Shown: positions 16,752 through 26,365, numbered from the stretch's first letter. The stretch is DNA of 64,000 nt from Variibacter gotjawalensis (GCF_002355335.1 NZ_AP014946.1:3425501-3489500), one strand, 5' to 3'. A program made the numbers and translations. The notes: generated by a model from the sequence alone, not told the origin.

Positions 16752-17458
16752 TGCCGCAACTTCTGATCGCGATCGCGATCGTCTTCTTCCTCTATTTCGG
16801 ACTGCAGTGGCTTAAGAACGCCAAGCCGAACCAGGTGCGCGATGGCTTGAAGACCGCCGGCGGTGTCGCGGCGCTCGGCATCGCGGGGCTGTTCGCGGTT
16901 CGCGGCCAGATCGCAATCGCGGCGCCGCTCGCGATGGGCGCGATGGCCTTGCTCGGCTGGATTCCGGGATTGCCCGCGAGTTGGACGCAGCGCTGGAATA
17001 AGACGCCTGGCCAGGTCTCGCGCGTACGCACGGCCTTCGTCGAGATGGAACTCTCGCACGACACTGGCGAGATGCAGGGTGTGATCTTGGCCGGCCCCTA
17101 CGAGGGAACCTCGCTCGATGCGCTCAACGTGCCGACGCTGGTGCGTCTGCTGGCCGACATCGACGACGAGAGCCGCGCCCTACTTGCAGCTTATCTTGAC
17201 CGCCGGGATTCCCGCTGGCGTGAAAACGGTGATCCGGGTCAAGCAGCGGGGAGCGGCGTGGCGGCTGGCGGCGGGGGCCCAATGACGCCAGAGGAGGCCT
17301 ATCAGGTCCTTGGCTTGGAAGCCGGCGCGAGCGCCGACGACATCACGCGCGCGCATCGGAACCTGATGAAGAAAATCCATCCCGACCAAGGGGGATCGAC
17401 GTACCTTGCGGCTCGCGTCAACATGGCCAAGGACGTTTTGCTGCGCCGACATGCGTGA
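16751..17458 (+). CDS. membrane J-domain protein, TIM14/Pam18-like
   Basis: A 235-residue protein with an N-terminal hydrophobic segment (residues 3-19), a second and third hydrophobic stretch (about 36-53 and 56-75), a cytosolic linker, and a C-terminal J domain: EEAYQVLGLEAGASADDITRAHR, then the invariant HPD in KKIHPDQGGSTYLAARVN. The HPDxGGS-YLA pattern and the membrane anchor put it in the TIM14/Pam18-like clade. J domains stimulate DnaK-type Hsp70 ATPase. Cotranslated with the VWA gene, so a joint job at the inner membrane is the natural inference. Confidence 0.9.
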   Translation: MPQLLIAIAIVFFLYFGLQWLKNAKPNQVRDGLKTAGGVAALGIAGLFAVRGQIAIAAPLAMGAMALLGWIPGLPASWTQRWNKTPGQVSRVRTAFVEMELSHDTGEMQGVILAGPYEGTSLDALNVPTLVRLLADIDDESRALLAAYLDRRDSRWRENGDPGQAAGSGVAAGGGGPMTPEEAYQVLGLEAGASADDITRAHRNLMKKIHPDQGGSTYLAARVNMAKDVLLRRHA

Positions 17459-17539
17459 ACTCACTCCGACTGTACTATCGGCTCTGTCTTCTCTGCGCGC
17501 CGGGTGAGTTGCCCCACCCTTCCCCGTTGAATCAGTTTC

Positions 17540-18970
17540 TTAGTTTTTCATCGCGAGGCAGTTGATCTCGCTGCGCTTTAGCTGCTTGCACGCAGCCTCA
17601 GCGCGGTCGCGATCGAAGCCCGCGAAGCGTGCGCGGAAGAGCGTGGTGTCGCCCTTCGTGACGCGTTCCGTGAACGGCTCGGCGCGGCCGAGAGCGCTGC
17701 TCGCGAGCGAACGCGCTTCCTTCAGACGCTCCTGCGCCTGCGTCTCAGCCGGGAATGCACCGATCTGAATAACCCATTCGCCTTTCGGCAGAGCACGCGG
17801 CGAACGCGGCTCGCTGATGATCGGCGTATCGCCGAGCGAAGCGACGCGCTGCGGAGCAGCGACCGGCGCCGGTGCAGCAGCTTGAGCCGCCGGACCGCGC
17901 TTGACCGTCAAAGTCTTCACCAGCGTCGGACGGATCGGCTCGGCCGAGCCCACCGACGGAGCCGGCGCGGCAACCGGAGCCATCATGGCGAAAGTCTGCG
18001 GCACCGATGCGGTCGCGCGCGGCGCTTCCGCGACGGCGACACGCTGCGGCTTCGCCGGCGCATCGTTGTCGGCAACTTCGATCATGCGCGGCGCGGTGCG
18101 GCGGGCCGAAGCCTCGACGATATTGTCCTCGAGAAGGTGACGCATGCGCGCATCGCGCGCGCCACCCGAACGTCCGCCGAGCACGACGGCGACGATGTGG
18201 CGATTGCCTCGCTTCATCGACGACACGAGATTGAAGCCCGAAGCGCGCGTGTAACCCGTCTTAATGCCGTCGACACCTTCGACGCGGCCGAGCAGACGGT
18301 TGTGGTTGCCGATTGGGCGGCCGCGATACACGAACTGGCGCGTGTTGAAGTAGCGATAGTAGCGCGGGAAGCGTTCCTGGATCGCGCGGCCGAGGATCGC
18401 CTGATCGCGCGCCGTCGTAATCTGCTCCATGTCGGGAAGACCCGACGCATTTTTATAGACCGTGCGGGACATACCGAGCGAGCGCGCCTTGCGCGTCATC
18501 ATACGCGCGAAATCTTCCTCTTCCCCGCCGATCGCTTCGGCGATCACGGCGGCAGCGTCGTTGGCCGAACGCGTGACGAGCGCCTTGATCGCGTCTTCGG
18601 CTTCGATCGTCTGGCCCGGGCGCAGGCCTAGCTTTGTCGGCGCCATCGAGGCGGCATGCGACGAGACCGGAAGGCGGCTGTCGAGTCGCAGCTTGCCGGA
18701 CTCCAGCTGCTCGAACAGCATATAGAGAGTCATGATTTTCGTGAGCGAGGCTGGATGACGGCGCTGGTCGGCGCTCTCGTCATGCATCACTTGGCCCGTA
18801 TTCGCGTCGACGACGATCGCTGCATAAGCGGGTGCATAGCCGACGGCGCGGAATTTCTTGTGACGGCGGCGTGCATCTGCCGGATCAGATCCGAGGGCAA
18901 CGACCGCGACAACAGCAGCAAGAGCGAACACGGCGATACGCGTGCCGGTCCGAAATTTTTTTGAACGCAT
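17540..18970 (-). CDS. D-alanyl-D-alanine carboxypeptidase with SPOR domain
   Basis: A 476-residue penicillin-binding protein of the S11 (PBP5/DacA-like) family, which trims pentapeptide stems in peptidoglycan. Seen: a signal peptide with a hydrophobic helix, the active-site box S75-L-T-K78, S135-A-N137 and K237-T-G239. A low-complexity Ala/Pro linker follows, then a C-terminal SPOR domain (GEWVIQIGAFPAETQAQERL and a repeat of FRARFAGFDRDRAEAACKQL), which binds denuded glycan at septa. I chose the ATG at 18970; the frame also has an ATG at 19027. This domain pair is common in alphaproteobacteria. Confidence 0.95.
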   Translation of the reverse strand: MRSKKFRTGTRIAVFALAAVVAVVALGSDPADARRRHKKFRAVGYAPAYAAIVVDANTGQVMHDESADQRRHPASLTKIMTLYMLFEQLESGKLRLDSRLPVSSHAASMAPTKLGLRPGQTIEAEDAIKALVTRSANDAAAVIAEAIGGEEEDFARMMTRKARSLGMSRTVYKNASGLPDMEQITTARDQAILGRAIQERFPRYYRYFNTRQFVYRGRPIGNHNRLLGRVEGVDGIKTGYTRASGFNLVSSMKRGNRHIVAVVLGGRSGGARDARMRHLLEDNIVEASARRTAPRMIEVADNDAPAKPQRVAVAEAPRATASVPQTFAMMAPVAAPAPSVGSAEPIRPTLVKTLTVKRGPAAQAAAPAPVAAPQRVASLGDTPIISEPRSPRALPKGEWVIQIGAFPAETQAQERLKEARSLASSALGRAEPFTERVTKGDTTLFRARFAGFDRDRAEAACKQLKRSEINCLAMKN

Positions 18971-19145
18971 TACATCTTCCCGTCTGCCGATACGCCGCAA
19001 CCACCGGGCGCCACCCCCGCTTTTCACCCTCTTGACCCCGTGAGATCCCCCTCAGCGGTATTCGGGAGTGGCAAATAAGCGACCCTCGAAGATTAAATTC
19101 GTGCGGTTTCCAATCAGTTAAGCCTGGGCATTCACGTTGATTTGC

Positions 19146-19191
19146 TGCAATGCACAAAATTCGTTGACTCGTTTTTGCACTGCATTATCTT
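19146..19191 (+). promoter_or_regulatory. phasin promoter flanked by TGCA-N-TGCA repeats
   Basis: TTGACT (19164-19169) and TATCTT (19186-19191) with a 16-base spacer make a plausible sigma-70-type promoter. TGCAATGCA (19146-19154) lies before the -35 element and TGCACTGCA (19176-19184) lies in the spacer, exactly 30 bases apart. Phasin repressors of the PhaR type are known to use TGC/GCA-rich sites, so this looks like its operator; the repressor is not in this window. Confidence 0.5.
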
Positions 19192-19229
19192 TCAGGCCAA
19201 GAGCCCTTCCGGTTCGAGGAGTACCGACA

Positions 19230-19565
19230 ATGAAAAATCTCGACGACATGCAGGCCGTCAGCCGCGAAGGCATGGAAGCCGCTACGCAGTCGATGGCTGC
19301 CGCCTCGCAAGGCGCGCAGACGATCGCGACCGAATTCGCCGACTACGCCCGCCGCTCGGTCGAACAGAGCGCTGCCGCGTTCGAGCAGATGACCGGCGTT
19401 CGCTCGATGGAGCGCGCGATGGAAGTTCAGGCGAATTTCGCCAAGAGCGCCTACGAGTCCTTCATCGCGCAGGCCGCAAAATTCAACGAGATCTACACCG
19501 ACATCGCCAAGCAGAGCTTCAAGCCGGTCGAGGATTACGTGAGCAAGGCAAAGCCGAAGGGCTAA
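19230..19565 (+). CDS. phasin family protein
   Basis: A 111-residue phasin, the amphipathic helical coat protein of polyhydroxyalkanoate granules. Seen: an N-terminal MKNLDDMQAVSREGMEAATQ helix, long alanine-rich helices without proline or cysteine (AAASQGAQTIATEFADYARRSVEQSAAAFEQM), and the family's ending YTDIAKQSFKPVEDYVSKAK. A GAGGAG site precedes the ATG at 19230. A putative operator-flanked promoter lies about 40 bases upstream and a bidirectional terminator follows. No PHA synthase is in the window. Confidence 0.92.
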   Translation: MKNLDDMQAVSREGMEAATQSMAAASQGAQTIATEFADYARRSVEQSAAAFEQMTGVRSMERAMEVQANFAKSAYESFIAQAAKFNEIYTDIAKQSFKPVEDYVSKAKPKG

Positions 19566-19588
19566 TCGCGTTCGTCGCGGATCGAACG

Positions 19589-19620
19589 AAAAAAGCCCGG
19601 CAGAGATGCCGGGCTTTTTT
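19589..19620. terminator. bidirectional Rho-independent terminator
   Basis: An eight-base GC stem (GCCCGGCA / TGCCGGGC) with loop GAGA is flanked by six A on the left and six T on the right, so it can end both the phasin transcript and the transcript of the TadG-like gene that ends at 19654 on the other strand. Confidence 0.85.
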
Positions 19621-19653
19621 ATCGTGTCGTTTAGAGAATCGTGACGTGTGGGG

Positions 19654-20991
19654 CTATTTGGATATCGCAAGCAGAGTTAGGTTTTGCGCAATGGCGACGA
19701 AGGTCGCACTCAAATCCGACGCGCTCTTAACATCATAAAAAAACGATGGCTGAGACGCACAGTTGCGAAGCAGATCAGCATTCCCGTCGATGATGCGGAC
19801 TGTGTAAATCGTACGTCTGCTGCCGGACTGCTTGAAGTTCTGACACGCAAGCGCTGTGCGATCATCTATATTATTGCGTTTTGAGTGGTCGCCCCAGCGG
19901 TTCTGTTTATTGTCGCCATCGGTCAGGAGGATCACGATTTTCTCGAGATCCTCGACGTCGTCGGATGCTTCTGTCAGTGGATTCTGTTTGGTCAGCGCAT
20001 GCCAGGCCCAAACTAGACCTATCGTCACATTCGTGTCGCCGGATGGCGATAGAGAGTCCACCTTCTTCCCGAACGTCGAATTCGGCTTCGTGCTGGTCAA
20101 TTCGGATGGCGACCATGCCCCACTTGCGAGAATATCGGTGAGCGGCAAAATTTCGGCTGGGCAGTTGTCCGCCTGATGAGGCTGATACATCGTTTTCAAA
20201 TCGGCCGTGCTGGGGGGATCGTCTTGCACGTCAAAAGACTTGTCGCGGTCGAAAACACATCCATTCCAAGCGGAATGGGGCTTCGCTCTTTTTTCGCAGA
20301 TTTTTTCCCCCCCACTAGAAACACAGACTTTTTGTCTATTCTCGAGTTCCCAGTCACTCCAGTCGAGCCATGTCGCGCTCACGTTGTGGATCCCAATGTT
20401 CACGTCCGTACTGAACGGAACGATCGCAACCCTGGTGTCACCAGGCTTCTTGGCGGCGAGAAACAGCTCATTCAATAGCTTGCGAGTTGCGGTTTTCAAC
20501 TCGGTCATTTTGTCTCCCTTCATTGATCCGGTGTTGTCGAGCGCCAGTGCGATCTCCAAACGCTTCATACCCCAGACGACTTCGGTATTCGCGGCGATCG
20601 GGACACTGCCGCTACCGAGCAGCCTCATCAATGTTGTATCAACCGCAGATGTCGCATGAATCTTCACCCTGGATTTTCCATCTGTCGTCGCGCGTCCGCT
20701 GATATACGTAACGGTGACTGTGGCTGAATCTGTGAATCGCCGATTAAACTGAGCGTCGAAGAATTTTTGCCCGCTTGTTTGAACCGACTCCGCAGTCATC
20801 GCTGGATTCTTCTTCAACTCACGCGCAACCATCAACGCTGCCGCATCGATCGCGTTCTGTAGGGACGAGCGCGTGTACGTCGCGCGGCCGTAATCGACCG
20901 AGAAACCGACAGCCCCGATCAACGGCACCAGCAAAAAGGCAAACATGATGGCAATGTTGCCGCGCGTGTCCGCGCCAAACCGATAAAACAT
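19654..20991 (-). CDS. TadG-like VWA pilus/envelope protein (copy 1)
   Basis: A 445-residue protein with an N-terminal TadE/TadG-type anchor (GNIAIMFAFLLVPLIGAVGFSVDYGRA) and a large extracytoplasmic VWA domain. The metal site is LALDNTGSM (DxTxS) and further strands VAIVPFSTDVNIG and KIVILLTDGDNK are visible. Cysteines in the insert regions suggest disulfides (KVCVSSGGEKICEKR, WNGCVFDRD, ADNCPAEIL). It is the downstream partner of a near-identical gene (copy 2) on the same strand. TadG proteins of Flp/Tad pilus loci are similar, but no other tad gene is in the window. Confidence 0.88.
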   Translation of the reverse strand: MFYRFGADTRGNIAIMFAFLLVPLIGAVGFSVDYGRATYTRSSLQNAIDAAALMVARELKKNPAMTAESVQTSGQKFFDAQFNRRFTDSATVTVTYISGRATTDGKSRVKIHATSAVDTTLMRLLGSGSVPIAANTEVVWGMKRLEIALALDNTGSMKGDKMTELKTATRKLLNELFLAAKKPGDTRVAIVPFSTDVNIGIHNVSATWLDWSDWELENRQKVCVSSGGEKICEKRAKPHSAWNGCVFDRDKSFDVQDDPPSTADLKTMYQPHQADNCPAEILPLTDILASGAWSPSELTSTKPNSTFGKKVDSLSPSGDTNVTIGLVWAWHALTKQNPLTEASDDVEDLEKIVILLTDGDNKQNRWGDHSKRNNIDDRTALACQNFKQSGSRRTIYTVRIIDGNADLLRNCASQPSFFYDVKSASDLSATFVAIAQNLTLLAISK

Positions 20992-21149
20992 ACTCGCCGA
21001 CCGAAAAATGGATTAAGTAAAAACGCCGCGAGTATTGCGGGAGATATCTTGACGACACGTTGCATCGATCGGGGAAACAGCCGGCTATCTAGAAGAGAAT
21101 TCGGCGAGCACAACCTCCATCACATGATTACACGAGACACAACCGCAAC

Positions 21150-21178
21150 AAAAAAGCCCGGCATCGCTGCCAGGCTTT
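21150..21178 (-). terminator. terminator after TadG-like copy 2
   Basis: On the minus strand, AGCCTGGCA / TGCCGGGCT (nine pairs with one G-T wobble, loop GCGA) is followed by six T, 23 bases past the stop of copy 2. The two copies are therefore probably separate transcripts. Confidence 0.8.
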
Positions 21179-21200
21179 CTTACAAAGGTCATCGTCTTGT

Positions 21201-22580
21201 CTATTGAGTAATCGCCAGCTTCGTCAGGTTTTGCGCGATGGCGACGAAAGCCGTGCTCAACTGCGACGCGTTTTTCACGTCGTAGAAGTAGGCTTCTTTC
21301 GTTGCACAATTCCTCAGTAGGTCAGCGTTGCCGTTAATCACGCGTACGCTATAAATCGTTCGTCGCTCACCGGAGACTTTGAAGGCCTCGCACGCTTGCG
21401 CCGTGCGAGTATCCATCGAGGGGTCGTTCCCATCTCTCGGATCGGGGCCTCCCCAACGATTCTCCGTATTGTCGCCGTCCGTTAACAGGATGACGATCTT
21501 TTCTAGATCCTCGGCCTCATCAGAGGCCTCCGTCAGCACGCTCTGCTTGGTCAATGCGTGCCAGGCCCACGCCATGCCGATGGTCACGTTCGTATTGCCG
21601 GTCGGCGTCATGGAATTGACCTTCTTGGCGAGGGTCGAACTCGGATTTACGGTATTGTTAAGATCAGAAGACGACCAGGCTCCAGCCGAAAGGATGTCAG
21701 TCAGCGGCAGTATGGAAACGGGACAGTCATCAGCCTGATGCGCTTGGTACAAAGTTTTAGCGTCCGTAATCGTCGGAGCAATGTCCAACGTATCATACCA
21801 GGTCGCCTTGTTGCTCTTCGTGCCGCGGTCGCGATCCCAGACACAGCCGTTCCACGCCGACCGAGGCTTCGGCTGTGAAGTGCAAACTCGGTTAAATCCA
21901 CTACCCGTGCACACGGTTTGACGGTTGCTGGCTTCCCAAGCGGTCCAATCGAGCCAGGTCGCGTTTGCGTTGCTCGTTCCCACGTTCACGTCAGTCGCGA
22001 ACGGGATGATAGCAACTTTCACGTCGCCGATCTTTTTTGCCGCCTGATACAGCTCGTCCAAAAGCTTACGAGTGGCGGTCTTCAGCTCCGTCATCTTGTT
22101 GCTGCTGGCCATCGAGCCCGTGTTGTCAAGCGCCAGCGCGACTTCCAGTCGTTTGATCCCCCAAACGACCTCAGCTTGACTTGAGATCTGTACTCCGTTC
22201 GCTCCGACAAGCTTCATCAAAGTGGTGTCGACTGCGGTGGAGGCTGTCATCTTGACACGCGACTTTCCGTCCACCTCGGTGCGACCGTTGATGTACTGAA
22301 CGGTCACTGTCGCGGAGTCGGTGAAGCGCTTGTTGAATTGCGCGTCGAAATACTGCTGGCCGCGCGTTTGCACGAAAGCAGCAGTCACGGTCGGATTGCT
22401 CTTCAGATCTCGCGCCAGCATCAACGCAGCAGCATCCATCGAGCTTTGCAGCGATGCTCGTGTGTAGGTGGCGCGACCATAGTCGATCGAGAGCCCGGCC
22501 GCCCCGATCAAAGGGATGACCATGAAACCGAACATGATAGCCATATTGCCGCGGGTATCCGCGCAAAAGCGTCGAAGCAT
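21201..22580 (-). CDS. TadG-like VWA pilus/envelope protein (copy 2)
   Basis: A 459-residue paralogue of the gene just downstream, aligned along the whole length by eye: same anchor (GNMAIMFGFMVIPLIGAAGLSIDYGRA), same VWA metal site LALDNTGSM, same KIVILLTDGDNT strand and the same ending IAQNLTKLAITQ against IAQNLTLLAISK in copy 1. It differs in a longer cysteine-bearing insert (TVCTGSGFNRVCTSQ, WNGCVWDRD). The duplicated pair is separated by its own terminator. Likely inner-membrane-anchored and facing the periplasm; the ligand is unknown. Confidence 0.88.
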   Translation of the reverse strand: MLRRFCADTRGNMAIMFGFMVIPLIGAAGLSIDYGRATYTRASLQSSMDAAALMLARDLKSNPTVTAAFVQTRGQQYFDAQFNKRFTDSATVTVQYINGRTEVDGKSRVKMTASTAVDTTLMKLVGANGVQISSQAEVVWGIKRLEVALALDNTGSMASSNKMTELKTATRKLLDELYQAAKKIGDVKVAIIPFATDVNVGTSNANATWLDWTAWEASNRQTVCTGSGFNRVCTSQPKPRSAWNGCVWDRDRGTKSNKATWYDTLDIAPTITDAKTLYQAHQADDCPVSILPLTDILSAGAWSSSDLNNTVNPSSTLAKKVNSMTPTGNTNVTIGMAWAWHALTKQSVLTEASDEAEDLEKIVILLTDGDNTENRWGGPDPRDGNDPSMDTRTAQACEAFKVSGERRTIYSVRVINGNADLLRNCATKEAYFYDVKNASQLSTAFVAIAQNLTKLAITQ

Positions 22581-22586
22581 GGTTGA

Positions 22587-22884
22587 CGACCTTTGTTGTT
22601 ATTCTTCACAACCTTGCCGACAATTTACCGGTGAGATGTTGACGACAGGTTGCATTGATCGACGAAAAACAAGGCGATTGCCGCGAAAACAGGCCTCAAA
22701 TCGCTGTATTCGTGATGGAAATTGATTTTCGCGAATGCACGCTTAGGTAAGCTATTGGGCTGTTGGGGAGGGCGTTTCGAGCACCGCAGAGGCCTCTTGC
22801 CATCGCGGCACCGAGGCGGCACGCTTCTTGAACCCGATAAGTCGACGTCCCAAATAGAGTGCCTAAGGGGACCACCGAATTCTG
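22587..22884. other. upstream region of clpS, no gene seen
   Basis: About 300 bases between the divergent TadG-like gene and clpS, probably holding the promoters of both. No credible frame or clear -10/-35 pair was found. Confidence 0.5.
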
Positions 22885-23262
22885 ATGCGCGCGGCAGCAC
22901 CTACCTTGACCCAGCGTCCGCCTCGAGCGGCCGACGACGACAAGCCGCGTCGCGGCGGTGCCGGCGGTCCCGGAACCGCGATCATTACCAAAACCCGAAC
23001 GCAGACGAAGAAACCGAGTCTGTACCGGGTTCTGCTACTAAATGACGACTACACTCCGATGGAGTTCGTCGTTCATATTCTCGAGCGCTTTTTCAATAAG
23101 GACCGTGAAACGGCGAGCCGTATCATGATGCACGTGCATCAGAACGGTGTCGGCGAATGCGGTGTCTTCACTTACGAAGTTGCCGAAACCAAAGTGACCC
23201 AAGTTATGGACTTCGCCCGAAAGCATCAGCATCCGTTGCAATGCGTAATGGAAAAAAAGTAA
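22885..23262 (+). CDS. clpS: ATP-dependent Clp protease adaptor ClpS
   Basis: A 125-residue adaptor that delivers N-degron substrates to ClpAP. Seen: a 40-residue basic, disordered N-terminal tail, then [21 protein letters not shown] (the N-degron pocket with the conserved N-D-D), the [20 protein letters not shown] region and an ending LQCVMEKK. Rhizobiales often have two ClpS paralogues; the long tail and pairing with clpA suggest the main one. clpA starts 33 bases later on the same strand, so the two are an operon. Confidence 0.96.
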   Translation: MRAAAPTLTQRPPRAADDDKPRRGGAGGPGTAIITKTRTQTKKPSLYRVLLLNDDYTPMEFVVHILERFFNKDRETASRIMMHVHQNGVGECGVFTYEVAETKVTQVMDFARKHQHPLQCVMEKK

Positions 23263-23295
23263 GCTGATGACGGGGGCGAGAAAGAAGAATCGCTG

Positions 23296-25752
23296 ATGCC
23301 GACTTTCTCCCGCAGTCTCGAACAATCTCTCCATCGCGCATTGGCGTTGGCGAATGAGCGCCACCACGAATACGCGACACTCGAGCACCTGCTCTTAGCG
23401 CTGATCGATGATCAGGACGCGGCAGCCGTCATGCGCGCCTGCAACGTCGATCTCGAAAAGCTGCGCCGCAATCTAACGTCATATTGCGAGACCGAACTCG
23501 ACAATCTCATCGTCGATGGTGGCGAAGACTCCAAGCCGACTGCCGGCTTCCAGCGCGTCATCCAGCGTGCCGTGATCCATGTTCAATCGTCGGGTCGCGA
23601 AGAAGTGACCGGCGCCAATGTGCTCGTCGCGATCTTCGCCGAGCGCGAAAGCCATGCCGCTTACTTCCTGCAGGAGCAGGACATGACGCGCTACGACGCC
23701 GTCAACTACATCAGCCACGGCATCGCCAAGCGCGCCGGCATGTCGGAAGCCCGCCCTGCCCGCGGCGTCGACGAAGAGACCGAAGGCAAGAACGGCAATG
23801 GCGAGGAAGGCAAGAAGAAGGGCGACGCCCTCGAAGCCTACTGCGTCAACCTCAATAAGAAGGCGCGTGAAGGCAAGATCGACCCGTTGATCGGCCGCGA
23901 GAGCGAGATCAACCGGACGATCCAGGTCCTCTGCCGCCGCCAGAAGAACAACCCGCTCTACGTCGGTGATCCGGGCGTCGGTAAGACGGCGATCGCCGAA
24001 GGTCTCGCGCGCCGCATCATCAACGACGAGGTGCCGGAGGTCCTCCGCGACTCCACGGTCTTCTCGCTCGACATGGGCACGCTGCTTGCCGGCACGCGCT
24101 ATCGCGGCGACTTCGAAGAGCGCCTCAAGCAAGTGATCAAGGAAGTCGAAGCGCATCCGGGCGCGATCCTGTTCATCGACGAGATCCACACCGTGATCGG
24201 CGCCGGCGCGACCTCCGGCGGCGCGATGGACGCATCGAACCTACTCAAGCCTGCGCTTGCGGCCGGCACGGTTCGCTGCATCGGTTCGACGACCTACAAG
24301 GAGTATCGCCAGTACTTCGAGAAGGATCGCGCGCTGGTCCGCCGCTTCCAGAAGATCGACGTCGCCGAGCCAACCATCCCGGATGCGATCGAGATCATGA
24401 AGGGCCTCAAGCCCTACTTCGAGGACTATCACCGCCTGAAATACACCAACGAGGCCATCAAGGCCGCCGTTGAACTTTCGGCGCGTTACATCCACGACCG
24501 CAAGCTGCCGGATAAGGCGATCGACGTGATCGACGAGTCGGGCGCCGCGCAGATGCTGCTGCCCGAAAACCGGCGCAAGAAGACGATCGGCATCAAGGAG
24601 ATCGAAACAACGATCGCCACGATGGCGCGCATTCCGCCGAAGACGGTCTCGAAGGACGACGCCGAGGTGCTTCAGCATCTCGAGTCGACTCTCCAGCGCG
24701 TCGTCTACGGACAGAACACCGCGATCACCGCCCTCTCGGCCGCCATCAAGCTGGCACGCGCCGGCCTGCGCGAACCCGAAAAGCCGATCGGCTGCTACCT
24801 CTTCTCCGGCCCGACCGGCGTCGGCAAGACGGAAGTCGCCAAGCAGCTTGCCGCCACGCTCGGCGTAGAGATGCTGCGCTTCGACATGTCGGAATACATG
24901 GAGCGCCACACGGTCTCGCGTCTCATTGGCGCGCCTCCGGGTTATGTCGGCTTCGATCAAGGCGGCCTACTGACCGACGGCGTCGACCAGCATCCGCACT
25001 GCGTCCTCCTCCTCGACGAAATCGAGAAGGCGCATCCGGATCTCTACAACGTGCTCCTGCAGATCATGGATCACGGCAAGCTGACCGATCACAACGGCAA
25101 GCAGGTCGACTTCCGCAACGTCATCCTCATCATGACGACGAATGCGGGCGCGTCCGACATGGCAAAGGCGGCTTACGGCTTCACGCGCTCGAAGCGTGAG
25201 GGCGACGACGTCGAGGCAATCAACCGCCTCTTCGCGCCGGAATTCCGCAACCGTCTCGACGCGATCATCACCTTCGCGCATCTGCCGCAGGAGGTCATCG
25301 CGAAGGTGGTCGACAAGTTCGTGCTGCAGCTTGAGGCGCAACTCGCCGACCGCAACATCACGATCGAGCTGTCGGAAGATGCATCGAAGTGGCTGATCGA
25401 GCGCGGCTATGATCAGCTGATGGGCGCGCGGCCGATGGCGCGCGTGATCCAGGAATACATCAAAAAACCGCTCGCCGACGAGGTACTCTTCGGCAAGCTC
25501 AAGGGCGGCGGCCATGTCCGCGTCGTCGTCGAGAAGGAAGAGACCGGCATCGAGAAGCTCGGCTTCGAATATCTCGACGGGCCGGTGATGCCGAAGCAGG
25601 AGAAGCTTCCGGAGCCACGCCGCACCAAGGCCAAGCCGAAGCGCCGGCCGCCGCGTGGCGGAGGCTCCGCGCCGAAGACGCCGCCGAAGGGCGGCGGCGG
25701 AGACGGAGCAAAACGCAGCAGCGTTCCGAAACTGCCGCTCGCGAAGGTCTAA
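23296..25752 (+). CDS. clpA: ATP-dependent Clp protease ATP-binding subunit ClpA
   Basis: An 818-residue AAA+ unfoldase of the ClpAP protease. Seen: the N domain that binds ClpS ([32 protein letters not shown] split across two helices), first Walker A GDPGVGKT (224-231) with [13 protein letters not shown], second Walker A GPTGVGKT (505-512) with [11 protein letters not shown], and arginine-finger region [11 protein letters not shown]. The last 45 residues are a Lys/Pro/Arg/Gly tail ([19 protein letters not shown]) longer than in E. coli ClpA and probably disordered. Terminator-like hairpin follows at 25774. Confidence 0.97.
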   Translation: MPTFSRSLEQSLHRALALANERHHEYATLEHLLLALIDDQDAAAVMRACNVDLEKLRRNLTSYCETELDNLIVDGGEDSKPTAGFQRVIQRAVIHVQSSGREEVTGANVLVAIFAERESHAAYFLQEQDMTRYDAVNYISHGIAKRAGMSEARPARGVDEETEGKNGNGEEGKKKGDALEAYCVNLNKKAREGKIDPLIGRESEINRTIQVLCRRQKNNPLYVGDPGVGKTAIAEGLARRIINDEVPEVLRDSTVFSLDMGTLLAGTRYRGDFEERLKQVIKEVEAHPGAILFIDEIHTVIGAGATSGGAMDASNLLKPALAAGTVRCIGSTTYKEYRQYFEKDRALVRRFQKIDVAEPTIPDAIEIMKGLKPYFEDYHRLKYTNEAIKAAVELSARYIHDRKLPDKAIDVIDESGAAQMLLPENRRKKTIGIKEIETTIATMARIPPKTVSKDDAEVLQHLESTLQRVVYGQNTAITALSAAIKLARAGLREPEKPIGCYLFSGPTGVGKTEVAKQLAATLGVEMLRFDMSEYMERHTVSRLIGAPPGYVGFDQGGLLTDGVDQHPHCVLLLDEIEKAHPDLYNVLLQIMDHGKLTDHNGKQVDFRNVILIMTTNAGASDMAKAAYGFTRSKREGDDVEAINRLFAPEFRNRLDAIITFAHLPQEVIAKVVDKFVLQLEAQLADRNITIELSEDASKWLIERGYDQLMGARPMARVIQEYIKKPLADEVLFGKLKGGGHVRVVVEKEETGIEKLGFEYLDGPVMPKQEKLPEPRRTKAKPKRRPPRGGGSAPKTPPKGGGGDGAKRSSVPKLPLAKV

Positions 25753-25773
25753 CCTCGCGGTTCGAACCAAAAC

Positions 25774-25802
25774 AAAAGGCACGCCCCACGGCGCGCCTTT
25801 TT
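25774..25802 (+). terminator. terminator after clpA
   Basis: AAAGGCACGC / GCGCGCCTTT forms a nine-of-ten stem with loop CCCACG, followed by a T-run, 22 bases past the clpA stop. Confidence 0.7.
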
Positions 25803-25862
25803 CGTTTCAACGAACTCCTTGATCATCCTCGACGCCGCTATGCTCGCGCAGCGAGCTGCGGC

Positions 25863-25951
25863 GGTCGTGGATCCATACTCACAGTTTCAGCGGTGACTCT
25901 CGGAGTTATGGATTCCGGGCTCGCGCGCTTTGCGCTGCGCCCCGGAATGAC
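25863..25951. repeat. convergent-junction hairpin repeat (type I)
   Basis: Contains GTGGATCCATACTC then TTATGGATTCCGGGCTCGCGCGC...GCGCCCCGGAATGAC. The right half folds as ATTCCGGGC...GCCCCGGAAT. The same arrangement recurs at 32686-32826. It lies between clpA and the rhodanese gene, which converge. Confidence 0.65.
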
Positions 25952-26365
25952 TCAGCCCTTACTCTTCGGCACATAAGCCTCGACCGGGCCGCCGTTCTTC
26001 TTCCAAGCGCCGAAACCGCCCTTGATATGCGCGACCGGCTTCAAGCCCATCTTGTGCGCCGTATGCGCGGCGAGCGCTGAGCGCAGGCCACCCGCGCAGA
26101 AGAACACGTATTTTTTGTCCTGTTGGAACTGCTCTTTCGCATACGGACTTTCCGGATCGATCCAAAACTCCAGCATCCCGCGCGTCGCGTGGAAGGCTCC
26201 GGGGACTTTGCCGTCGCGCTCGAGCTCGCGCGGATCGCGGATGTCGACGAGCACGACGTCGTCACGCCCATGCAGCTTGATGGCCTCCTCGATCGGGAGC
26301 GTTTCGATCTCCTTCTCGGCATCTTCGACCATCTTCTTGTAACCGAGCGTGATTTTCTGGGGCAT
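25952..26365 (-). CDS. rhodanese-like sulfurtransferase
   Basis: A 137-residue single-domain rhodanese. The active-site loop is FFC90AGGLRSALAA, with the persulfide cysteine and a G-G-L-R-S turn; the companion strand VVLVDIRDPRELERDGKVPGA is the family's CH2A-like box. Such proteins shuttle sulfane sulfur or detoxify cyanide in the cytosol. An N-terminal 25-residue helical extension (VEDAEKEIETLPIEEAI) is typical of the stand-alone alphaproteobacterial form. It diverges from the DUF599 gene 74 bases away. Nothing nearby suggests a sulfur pathway, apart from the SUF locus 13 kb away. Confidence 0.93.
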   Translation of the reverse strand: MPQKITLGYKKMVEDAEKEIETLPIEEAIKLHGRDDVVLVDIRDPRELERDGKVPGAFHATRGMLEFWIDPESPYAKEQFQQDKKYVFFCAGGLRSALAAHTAHKMGLKPVAHIKGGFGAWKKNGGPVEAYVPKSKG

